This document shows positions 1-5,248 of a stretch of DNA of 5,248 nucleotides, in pieces (within the stretch, counting starts at the first letter, position 1; every line of letters begins with the position of its first letter). The stretch covers positions 1 to 5,248 of the forward strand of contig JAISCH010000115.1 of the NCBI GenBank assembly GCA_031265725.1, given 5' to 3'. The notes beneath the pieces were generated by a model that ran no database searches, was not told the origin of the DNA, and worked only from the letters and a program-made list of their open reading frames with translations. Made by a program: the position numbers and the translations under genes. Source of the DNA: Propionibacteriaceae bacterium. Its GTDB lineage: Bacteria; Actinomycetota; Actinomycetes; Propionibacteriales; Propionibacteriaceae.

Positions 1-146
1 CTATCAGTCAGCCGCTGAGTGAGATCGGCAGCTTGGCGGTGCGCAATCTCTTACGGCTGGTGCGCGGGGAGCAGCCCGACTCCCAGCATGTCCAGTTGGC
101 GACTTCGCTGGTGGTGCGCGGGTCCACCGCCCCGTTGGTTGGCTAA
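1..146 (+). CDS. LacI/GalR-family transcriptional regulator, C-terminal end only
   Basis: This is the 3' end of a gene that begins outside the window. Reading from base 3 gives 47 residues ending at a TAA stop (144-146). The pattern PLSEIGSLAVRNLL, then a short charged stretch (RLVRGEQPDSQ), then VQLATSLVVRGSTAP just before the stop, is the typical C-terminal ending of LacI/GalR repressors. In that family it forms the last helix and strands of the periplasmic-binding-protein-like effector domain, and the strand ending in LVVRxSTAP is highly recurrent. The DNA-binding helix-turn-helix lies upstream and cannot be seen, so operator preference and ligand are unknown. The gene runs the same way as the GH120 hydrolase gene, which starts 188 bases after its stop. 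I infer that it controls that gene in response to a sugar or oligosaccharide. Family assignment is confident; the specific regulon is inference. Confidence 0.9.
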   Translation, partial: ISQPLSEIGSLAVRNLLRLVRGEQPDSQHVQLATSLVVRGSTAPLVG

Positions 147-187
147 AGTTTTTCGGCTCTCGCCGTCTCGGAGGCCTCGGCTGGGGC

Positions 188-225
188 TGGTAGCGCTCAG
201 CGGCACCCGCTTTCCAAGCGAGCGC
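188..225 (+). promoter_or_regulatory. Candidate LacI-type operator core inside a hairpin
   Basis: The sequence TGGTAGCGCTCA (188-199) has the self-complementary core AGCGCT (192-197), a core seen in many LacI/GalR-family operators. Its flanks are not symmetric, which weakens the call. The same bases can form a stem: GCGCTC (193-198) pairs with GAGCGC (220-225), and within it AGCGG (199-203) pairs with CCGCT (207-211), leaving bases 212-219 as a one-sided bulge. No T-run follows, so it does not resemble an intrinsic terminator. It lies between the regulator stop and the hydrolase start, where an operator or leader structure would be expected. I found no convincing -35/-10 pair in 147-334. Confidence 0.25.
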
Positions 226-244
226 CAAGACAGGTAATCGTTAG

Positions 245-264
245 GAAAATCTTTACGGTTTTTC
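245..264 (+). promoter_or_regulatory. Imperfect AT-rich palindrome upstream of the hydrolase gene
   Basis: GAAAA (245-249) and TTTTC (260-264) form the outer arms of a 20-base imperfect dyad; seven of the ten base pairs about its centre match. It is unusually AT-rich for this locus and lies 71-90 bases before the GTG at 335. It could be a second protein-binding site or part of an AT-rich promoter region. Symmetry alone is weak support. Confidence 0.15.
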
Positions 265-334
265 GTCGCTGGTTTTCGCTGGCCGCCGCGATAGCGTGGT
301 GGCAATCCAAGAGCTAGTGAAAGGCGAAGAAGCC

Positions 335-2320
335 GTGACCGAATTCCATGTCTCCACCTCCGGATCGGACCAGGCGTCCGGTTCGGCAAATGATCCGCTG
401 CGCAGCATCGGGCGGGCCGCAGAGCTGGCCTTGCCCGGCGACGAGGTCGTCGTCCATGCCGGTGTCTACCGGGAATGGGTGAAACCGCGCAATGCCGGGC
501 TATCCGACACCCGCCGAATCACCTACCGGGCGGCCAGTGGAGAGCACGTGCAGGTCAAAGGCTCGGAGCAGATCACCAGTTGGCGCCCCGAATCCGGGAA
601 TGTCTGGCGGGTCGATATCGACAATTCCTTCTTCGGGGATTTCAATCCCTATGCCGAGCCGATTGACGGTGACTGGGTGGTGCGGACCAGCAATAGCGAC
701 CCGCGCAAGCACCTCGGCGATGTGTACCTCAACGGGATGAGCTTCTTCGAGGTCACTGACCGTTCCCAACTGGCCGACCCGCCCCGGCGGGAGCAGCTCA
801 GGGACGACTGGTCCGGGATCGTTGACGAGATAGCTGACCCGGAACAGACCCGCTATGTCTGGTATGCCGAGGTGGGAGCCGATTCCACTACCATCTGGGC
901 GAATTTCCAAGGGGCCGACCCGAATGCCGAATTGACTGAAATCAACGTGCGTCGTTCCGTCTTCTATCCGGTCGTCACCGGCATCGACTACATAACTGTG
1001 CGCGGTTTCGAGCTGTCCCAGGCCGCCTGCGGTTGGACGCCGCCGACAGCGGATCAGCCGGGCCTGATCGGCCCGAACTGGGCGAAGGGTTGGATCATCG
1101 AGGACAACGTGATCCACGACGCCAAGTGCTCCGCGATCTCCATCGGCAAGGAGGCCTCCACCGGGGACAACTACTTCACCAAGCGTCACGACAAGCCGGG
1201 CTACCAGTACCAGTTGGAAGCCGTCTTCTCCGCCCGGCAGATCGGCTGGGGCAAGGAGCGGATCGGCTCGCACATCATCCGGCGCAACACCATCTACAAC
1301 TGCGGACAGAACGGCATCGTCGGCCATCTGGGCTGCGTCTTCTCCAAGATTTATGACAACCACATCTACAACATCGCGCTGAAGCGGGAGTTCTACGGCT
1401 ACGAGATCGGCGGCATCAAGCTGCACGCCGCCATCGATGTGGAAATCCGGCACAACCGCATCCATGACTGCTCACTGGGCACCTGGCTGGATTGGCAGAC
1501 CCAGGGCACCCGGATCACCCAGAACCTCTACTACCACAACGACCGAGACATCTTCATCGAGGTCAGCCACGGGCCTTACACCGTCGACCACAATGTCTTC
1601 GGTTCCAGGGCGTCCATCGAATTGTTCAGCCAGGGCGGAGCCTTCGTGAACAACCTGGTGGCTGGGACGTTGCGGCTGGAGCAGGTGATGGACCGGGCCA
1701 CCCCCTATCACCGGCCGCACTCCACTGAAGTCGCTGGCTACGCGGTGATCTACGGCGGGGACGACCGCTGGGTGGGCAATGTCTTCCTCGGCAACAGCGG
1801 CGATCCCGCCGACACCCGTTCGGTGTACGCCGACGACATGCTCATCCCGGTGCAGAATGCCGGTTACGGGACTTTCGGCTACGACGGGCATCCGGCCTCT
1901 CTGTCAGAGTACTTGGCCAATGTTGACGCCGCCCTGCCCGGCGACTTGGAGGCGGTCATCGGCCTCCCGCAGCCGGTCTACCTCTCCCGGAACCTCTATC
2001 TGGGCGGTGCCCGCAGCTATGCGGGCGAGGACGCTGCCGTGTCCACCTCCGCTGAGGCCCGGCTGGCTTTCGTCACTGAAGGCGACGCGGTCTGGCTGGA
2101 TTTGGACCTGCCAGCCGAATTCGCCGAATTGCGCGTTCCGCGCCAAAGCACCTCCACCCTGCCCAAGGTGCGTTTCGTGGACGCCGATTTCGAGTCCCCG
2201 GACGGCTCCCCGCTCAGCCTTGACGTTGACCTATTAGGCGCGGCAGTGGGGGAGTCCGGAGTCCCCGGCCCGATCACGACCCTGAAACCCGGCCCCAACC
2301 GAGTCCAAGTTTGGGCCTAA
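335..2320 (+). CDS. GH120 family beta-xylosidase (XylC-like), right-handed parallel beta-helix protein
   Basis: The 661-residue product is predicted to cleave xylose from the non-reducing end of xylo-oligosaccharides by a retaining mechanism. It matches, along its length as I remember it, the founding GH120 enzyme XylC of Thermoanaerobacterium saccharolyticum (638 residues). In XylC the nucleophile is Asp382 and the acid/base Glu405; here WLDW supplies Asp386 and IEVSHGP supplies Glu409, with the same 23-residue spacing. By comparison, residues 1 to about 78 and from about 204 to the end form the beta-helix (IIEDNVIHD, IIRRNTIYN, IYDNHIYN, IRHNRIHD coils), and the part between them an inserted beta-sandwich. 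No signal peptide or membrane segment is visible, so it should act in the cytoplasm on imported oligosaccharides. I chose GTG 335 because AAAGG (320-324) precedes it and the product then begins MTEFHVS, close to the family N-terminus. A longer frame from GTG 296 adds 13 unrelated-looking residues and has no good ribosome binding site. The GH120 call is strong; exact substrate is inferred. Confidence 0.93.
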   Translation: MTEFHVSTSGSDQASGSANDPLRSIGRAAELALPGDEVVVHAGVYREWVKPRNAGLSDTRRITYRAASGEHVQVKGSEQITSWRPESGNVWRVDIDNSFFGDFNPYAEPIDGDWVVRTSNSDPRKHLGDVYLNGMSFFEVTDRSQLADPPRREQLRDDWSGIVDEIADPEQTRYVWYAEVGADSTTIWANFQGADPNAELTEINVRRSVFYPVVTGIDYITVRGFELSQAACGWTPPTADQPGLIGPNWAKGWIIEDNVIHDAKCSAISIGKEASTGDNYFTKRHDKPGYQYQLEAVFSARQIGWGKERIGSHIIRRNTIYNCGQNGIVGHLGCVFSKIYDNHIYNIALKREFYGYEIGGIKLHAAIDVEIRHNRIHDCSLGTWLDWQTQGTRITQNLYYHNDRDIFIEVSHGPYTVDHNVFGSRASIELFSQGGAFVNNLVAGTLRLEQVMDRATPYHRPHSTEVAGYAVIYGGDDRWVGNVFLGNSGDPADTRSVYADDMLIPVQNAGYGTFGYDGHPASLSEYLANVDAALPGDLEAVIGLPQPVYLSRNLYLGGARSYAGEDAAVSTSAEARLAFVTEGDAVWLDLDLPAEFAELRVPRQSTSTLPKVRFVDADFESPDGSPLSLDVDLLGAAVGESGVPGPITTLKPGPNRVQVWA

Positions 2321-2345
2321 CGACCCAACGCCAGAAACCACCAGT

Positions 2346-2384
2346 CAAGGCCCCGCAATCCGTTGTGGGGCCTTGCGGTGTTTT
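2346..2384 (+). terminator. Rho-independent terminator of the GH120 gene
   Basis: A 13-base-pair stem lies 26 bases after the hydrolase stop: CAAGGCCCCGCAA (2346-2358) pairs with TTGTGGGGCCTTG (2363-2375), with one G-T wobble and the four-base loop TCCG. A short T-run (2381-2384) follows after five bases (CGGTG), so the stem is very strong but the T-tract is weak and offset, as is common in high-GC actinobacteria. It separates the sugar gene from rpoB and implies that rpoB has its own promoter. Confidence 0.85.
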
Positions 2385-2434
2385 GGGGTGCCATCTAGCC
2401 GAACTTGGGTTTATCAGCTAACGTGGAGGTCTCC

Positions 2435-2500
2435 ATGATTTTGGGACGAACCTGGTCAAGGTTCGGGTTTGCCTGCCTGGGTACTCTTAGGCTATTATAG
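2435..2500 (+). CDS. Possible 21-codon leader ORF upstream of rpoB (speculative)
   Basis: An ATG at 2435 follows GGAGG (2425-2429) at a workable spacing of five bases and opens a 21-codon frame (MILGRTWSRFGFACLGTLRLL) closed by TAG at 2498-2500. Its last four codons, CTT AGG CTA TTA, are all A/T-rich codons that are normally rare in high-GC actinobacteria. It matches no family I know. It overlaps the inverted repeat and the likely rpoB promoter, so it could be expressed only from a promoter further upstream, and none is clear. The rare codons may simply reflect the AT-rich -10 region. I regard it as more likely chance than real. Confidence 0.15.
   Translation: MILGRTWSRFGFACLGTLRLL
2447..2465. 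repeat. Perfect inverted repeat abutting the rpoB -35 box
   Basis: CGAACCT (2447-2453) and AGGTTCG (2459-2465) are exact reverse complements separated by five bases (GGTCA). The 19-base dyad ends four bases before the proposed -35 hexamer TTGCCT (2469-2474). Its size, symmetry and position suit the binding site of a dimeric regulator of rpoB. It could also form a short RNA hairpin if transcription came from upstream, but no T-run follows. Confidence 0.5.
2469..2498 (+). promoter_or_regulatory. Likely rpoB promoter (housekeeping sigma factor)
   Basis: TTGCCT (2469-2474) as -35 and TATTAT (2493-2498) as -10 are 18 bases apart; the -10 matches TATAAT at five of six positions. This lies in the only clearly AT-rich stretch of the gap, 97 bases before the rpoB start codon. 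Transcription would begin near 2505, giving a leader of about 90 bases that contains the two hairpins described below. Confidence 0.55.
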
Positions 2501-2504
2501 TTTT

Positions 2505-2533
2505 TTGACCCTCGCTAGGACGACCCGTTGAAT
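2505..2533 (+). promoter_or_regulatory. Alternative or second rpoB promoter
   Basis: TTGACC (2505-2510) is a good -35 match (five of six), and TTGAAT (2528-2533) lies 17 bases downstream as a weaker -10 (four of six). It would start transcription near 2540, inside the second arm of the first leader hairpin. It is less convincing than the upstream pair because of the -10, but tandem rpoB promoters are known in actinobacteria. Confidence 0.25.
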
Positions 2534-2549
2534 TGACGCGGGCCGTTTT
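2521..2549 (+). terminator. Leader hairpin 1 with T-run (candidate attenuator)
   Basis: CGACCCG (2521-2527) pairs with CGGGCCG (2539-2545) with one A/C mismatch and an 11-base loop, and TTTT (2546-2549) follows at once. This is the form of a weak intrinsic terminator inside the rpoB leader. If active it would lower rpoB transcription; it may equally be only a folded leader element. Confidence 0.35.
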
Positions 2550-2559
2550 GCGTGCAATG

Positions 2560-2579
2560 AACCGGGCTGTCCCGGTTTT
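2560..2579 (+). terminator. Leader hairpin 2 next to the rpoB ribosome binding site
   Basis: AACCGGG (2560-2566) pairs perfectly with CCCGGTT (2571-2577) around the loop CTGT, followed by TT and C. The total run of Ts after the GG is four, but two of them belong to the stem. The ribosome binding site begins only five bases after the stem. It may be a weak attenuator, an mRNA-stabilising hairpin or a translation-control element; the sequence alone does not decide. Confidence 0.4.
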
Positions 2580-2581
2580 CT

Positions 2582-2588
2582 GGAAGGA
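2582..2588 (+). promoter_or_regulatory. rpoB ribosome binding site
   Basis: GGAAGGA lies six bases before the TTG at 2595 and sets that codon as the start. No other ATG/GTG/TTG in this frame nearby has such a site, and the conserved domain begins shortly after with [15 protein letters not shown]. Confidence 0.8.
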
Positions 2589-2594
2589 CTGACC

Positions 2595-5248
2595 TTGGCC
2601 GTCTCGCGCACAGCGTCGAAGAACACCAACGTAATTTCAAACAGTGGACGTATCTCCTTCGCAAAGATTCATGAGCCACTTGAAGTCCCGAGTCTGCTCG
2701 ATTTGCAGCTCCAGTCGTTCGACTGGCTGATCGGCAACCCCACCTGGCAACAGCGGGTGGCTGCGCAGCAGGCCGAAGGGCGTACCGACATCAACACCAA
2801 GTCGGGGCTGGAGGAGATTTTCGAGGAGATTTCCCCGATCGAGGACCTCTCCCAGACGATGTCGCTCTCTTTTCGGGACAATCGCTTCGAAGAGCCGAAG
2901 CACACCGTCGAGGAGTGCAAAGACCGCGATGTGACCTATTCCGCGCCGCTGTTCGTCACCGCTGAATTCATGAATAACGACACCGGCGAGATCAAATCCC
3001 AGACGGTGTTCATGGGCGACTTCCCGCTGATGACGGAGAAGGGCACCTTCATCATCAACGGCACTGAGCGGGTCGTGGTGAGCCAGTTGGTGCGTTCCCC
3101 AGGCGTCTATTTCGAGCAGGTTCCGGACAAGACTTCCGACCGGGATATCTTCACTTGCAAGATGATCCCCAGCCGGGGCGCTTGGCTGGAGTTCGAGATC
3201 GACAAGCGCGACATGGTCGGCGTCCGGCTGGACCGCAAGCGCAAGCAGAACGTGACTGTGCTGTTGAAGGCGCTGGGTTGGACCAGTGAGCAGATCCTCG
3301 CTGAATTCGGCGAGTCGGAGTCGATGCGGTTGACCTTGGAGAAGGACCACACCCAGGACGCCGACGACGCCCTGCTGGATATCTATCGCAAGCTGCGCCC
3401 CGGCGAGCCGCCCACCCGCGACGCCGCGCAGACGATGTTGGAGAATTACTACTTCAATCCGAAGCGCTACGACTTGGCGAAGGTCGGCCGTTACAAGATC
3501 AACAAGAAACTCGGCCTGAAGATGCCGTTCGACACCCAGGTGTTGACGATTGACGACATAGTGTCCGCGATCAAGTACATCGTCGCCCTGCACGAGGGCA
3601 AGACTGAATTGGACGGCCGTCCGGTGGAGACCGACGATATCGACCACTTCGGCAACCGTCGCCTGCGCACGGTGGGGGAGCTGATCCAGAACCAGCTCCG
3701 CATCGGCCTGGGCCGGTTGGAGCGCACTGTGCGGGACCGGATGACCACGCAGGATATCGAGGCGATCACTCCGCAGACCTTGATCAATATCCGTCCGGTC
3801 TCGGCGGCGTTGAAAGAATTCTTCGGCACCTCGCAGTTGTCTCAGTTCATGGACCAGACCAATCCGGTGGCCGGCCTCACCCACAAGCGCCGCCTGTCGG
3901 CGTTGGGTCCGGGCGGTCTCTCCCGGGATCGGGCCGGTATGGAGGTCCGTGACGTGCATCCCTCGCACTATGGCCGGATGTGCCCCATCGAGACTCCGGA
4001 AGGCCCGAACATCGGCCTGATCGGCTCGCTGGCGTCGTTCGCCAGGGTGAACGCTTTCGGCTTCATCGAGACGCCTTACCGCAAGGTGGTCGGCGGTGTG
4101 GTCACCGACCAGATCGACTACCTCACTGCGGACGAGGAGGACCGTTACGTCATCGCCCAGGCCAATGCGCAGATCGGTGAGGGCGGCAAATTCGTCGAGG
4201 ACCGGGTGCTGGTCCGGATCAAGCACGGCGATGTGGACACTGTTCCCGGTGAGCAAGTGCAGTACATGGACGTCTCGGCCCGGCAGATGGTGTCAGTGGC
4301 CACCGCGTTGATCCCCTTCCTGGAGCACGACGACGCCTCCCGGGCGTTGATGGGCGCCAACATGCAGCGCCAGGCTGTCCCGTTGATCCGCAACGAGTCG
4401 CCCTATGTCGGCACGGGAATGGAATACCGTGGCGCAGTGGACGCCGGTGACGTGACCATCGCGGCCAAGGCCGGAGTGGTGACCTCGGTGAGCGCGGACA
4501 TCATCGATGTCAGCAATGACGACGGCACCTACATCTCTTATCGGCTGGCCAAGTTCGCCCGTTCCAATCAGGCTACTTGCATCAACCAGCGTCCGTTGGT
4601 CGCTGCCGGTGATCGGGTCGAGGTCGGGCAGCCGCTGGCTGACGGCGCTTGCACCGACCGGGGCGAGATGGCGCTGGGCCGTAACCTGCTGGTCGCTTTC
4701 ATGCCTTGGGAGGGCCATAACTACGAGGACGCGATCATCATCTCGCAGCGGCTGGTGCAGGAGGACATTCTCACCTCGATCCATATCGAGGAGCATGAGA
4801 TCGACGCCCGCGACACCAAGTTGGGGCCGGAGGAGATCACCCGCGACATTCCGAATATCGGTGAGGAGATGCTTGCCGACTTGGACGAGCGCGGCATCAT
4901 CCGGATCGGGGCCGAGGTCGGCACCGGCGACATTCTGGTCGGCAAGGTCACCCCGAAGGGCGAGACCGAGCTGACTCCGGAAGAGCGGCTGCTCCGGGCG
5001 ATCTTCGGTGAGAAGGCCCGCGAGGTGCGCGACACCTCGATGAAGGTGCCGCACGGCGAGACTGGCACCGTGATCGGTGTGCGGGTCTTCGACCGGGAGG
5101 ACGGCGACGAGTTGCCGCCTGGCGTCAACCAGTTGGTGCGCGTCTACGTCGCCCAGAAGCGGAAGATTTCCGACGGTGACAAGCTGGCCGGACGCCACGG
5201 CAACAAGGGCGTCATCTCCAAGATTCTCCCGGTGGAGGACATGCCCTT
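2595..5248 (+). CDS. rpoB: RNA polymerase beta subunit, N-terminal ~75% (runs off window)
   Basis: RpoB is the beta subunit of the core RNA polymerase (alpha2-beta-beta'-omega) and forms one side of the active-site cleft. I translated the whole stretch: 884 complete codons with no stop or frameshift, against about 1,150-1,180 residues usual in actinobacteria. Landmarks in order: [15 protein letters not shown] from residue 17; [20 protein letters not shown] from about 139; the rifampicin region [20 protein letters not shown] at 413-432; [20 protein letters not shown] from about 458; [10 protein letters not shown] with the Glu711/Asp712 pair (E. coli 813/814); and the signature [13 protein letters not shown] with Lys863 and Lys871 (E. 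coli Lys1065/Lys1073) near the active site. The start is TTG, as is common for actinobacterial rpoB. At the rifampicin-contact positions Gln513, Asp516, His526 and Ser531 (E. coli numbering) the residues are the usual sensitive ones, while 518, 521 and 522 differ (Thr, Val, Ala). rpoC would be expected downstream, outside the window. Confidence 0.99.
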   Translation, partial: MAVSRTASKNTNVISNSGRISFAKIHEPLEVPSLLDLQLQSFDWLIGNPTWQQRVAAQQAEGRTDINTKSGLEEIFEEISPIEDLSQTMSLSFRDNRFEEPKHTVEECKDRDVTYSAPLFVTAEFMNNDTGEIKSQTVFMGDFPLMTEKGTFIINGTERVVVSQLVRSPGVYFEQVPDKTSDRDIFTCKMIPSRGAWLEFEIDKRDMVGVRLDRKRKQNVTVLLKALGWTSEQILAEFGESESMRLTLEKDHTQDADDALLDIYRKLRPGEPPTRDAAQTMLENYYFNPKRYDLAKVGRYKINKKLGLKMPFDTQVLTIDDIVSAIKYIVALHEGKTELDGRPVETDDIDHFGNRRLRTVGELIQNQLRIGLGRLERTVRDRMTTQDIEAITPQTLINIRPVSAALKEFFGTSQLSQFMDQTNPVAGLTHKRRLSALGPGGLSRDRAGMEVRDVHPSHYGRMCPIETPEGPNIGLIGSLASFARVNAFGFIETPYRKVVGGVVTDQIDYLTADEEDRYVIAQANAQIGEGGKFVEDRVLVRIKHGDVDTVPGEQVQYMDVSARQMVSVATALIPFLEHDDASRALMGANMQRQAVPLIRNESPYVGTGMEYRGAVDAGDVTIAAKAGVVTSVSADIIDVSNDDGTYISYRLAKFARSNQATCINQRPLVAAGDRVEVGQPLADGACTDRGEMALGRNLLVAFMPWEGHNYEDAIIISQRLVQEDILTSIHIEEHEIDARDTKLGPEEITRDIPNIGEEMLADLDERGIIRIGAEVGTGDILVGKVTPKGETELTPEERLLRAIFGEKAREVRDTSMKVPHGETGTVIGVRVFDREDGDELPPGVNQLVRVYVAQKRKISDGDKLAGRHGNKGVISKILPVEDMP

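Noticed and set aside
169..181. Eight-base palindrome GAGGCCTC as a terminator for the regulator gene
   Set aside because: It has no loop and no T-run; short GC palindromes are expected by chance here.
19..237. A short + strand frame over the regulator end and the gap
   Set aside because: It is out of frame with the clear LacI C-terminus at 3-146, and its Arg/Ser/Trp-rich product is typical of a shadow frame.
296..334. GTG at 296 as the start of the hydrolase
   Set aside because: It has no ribosome binding site and adds 13 residues without counterpart in the family; GTG 335 has AAAGG upstream and gives the expected N-terminus MTEFHVS.
500..1465. A 321-codon open frame on the minus strand opposite the hydrolase gene
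   Set aside because: The + strand matches GH120 throughout, including catalytic residues. The minus product is low in complexity (Val/Asp/Leu-rich) and matches nothing I know.
2521..2577. A trp-type attenuator with mutually exclusive stems in the rpoB leader
   Set aside because: The second arm of hairpin 1 (CGGG) and the first arm of hairpin 2 (CCGGG) have the same sense and cannot pair, so the usual antiterminator is not available.
3831..3905. Rifampicin-resistance mutation
   Set aside because: The classic resistance positions Asp516, His526 and Ser531 carry the sensitive residues; the differences at 518, 521 and 522 are probably lineage variation.
2637..4256. A 539-codon open frame on the minus strand opposite rpoB
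   Set aside because: It is a shadow of rpoB: the + strand translates without interruption as a highly conserved protein over the whole length. The minus product has no recognisable domain; long antisense frames are common opposite GC-rich genes.
4293..5198. A 301-codon minus-strand frame opposite the rpoB 3' part
   Set aside because: It is antisense to conserved RpoB motifs ([19 protein letters not shown]) and has no features of its own.

Overview
The window reads as chromosomal DNA from a high-GC Gram-positive bacterium (Actinomycetota). The main evidence is the incomplete gene at the right end, an RNA polymerase beta subunit (rpoB) whose sequence is clearly of actinobacterial type. It starts with TTG behind a good ribosome binding site. 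The wording of several conserved blocks looks closest to Propionibacteriales/Propionibacteriaceae as I remember them, but that finer placement is tentative. Codon use favours G/C at third positions throughout, with frequent TTG, and nothing suggests that any of the three genes is foreign to the others.

Layout, all on the + strand. (1) Positions 1-146 hold the last 47 codons of a LacI/GalR-family transcription regulator. (2) Positions 147-334 are an intergenic gap with a possible LacI-type operator core and a hairpin, but no convincing promoter. (3) Positions 335-2320 encode a complete 661-residue cytoplasmic glycoside hydrolase of family GH120 (beta-xylosidase, XylC type), with both catalytic acids recognisable. 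(4) Positions 2321-2594 are a dense 274-base regulatory gap: a strong terminator hairpin for the hydrolase gene, a perfect 7+7 inverted repeat, one good and one alternative promoter for rpoB, two further GC hairpins each followed by Ts in the rpoB leader, and the rpoB ribosome binding site. (5) Positions 2595-5248 are the first 884 complete codons of rpoB, cut by the window edge before the C-terminal part.

How they fit together: the LacI-type regulator and the GH120 enzyme look like a small sugar-utilisation pair. The regulator would sense a sugar or oligosaccharide, and the enzyme would cut imported xylo-oligosaccharides to xylose inside the cell. No transporter or xylose-catabolism gene lies between them and rpoB. 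rpoB is a separate transcription unit with its own promoter, insulated by the terminator. The least ordinary part is the rpoB upstream region, where an operator-like palindrome abuts the -35 box and two terminator-like hairpins lie between promoter and start codon. I see no mobile element, CRISPR array, tRNA, rRNA or obvious new multi-gene system.
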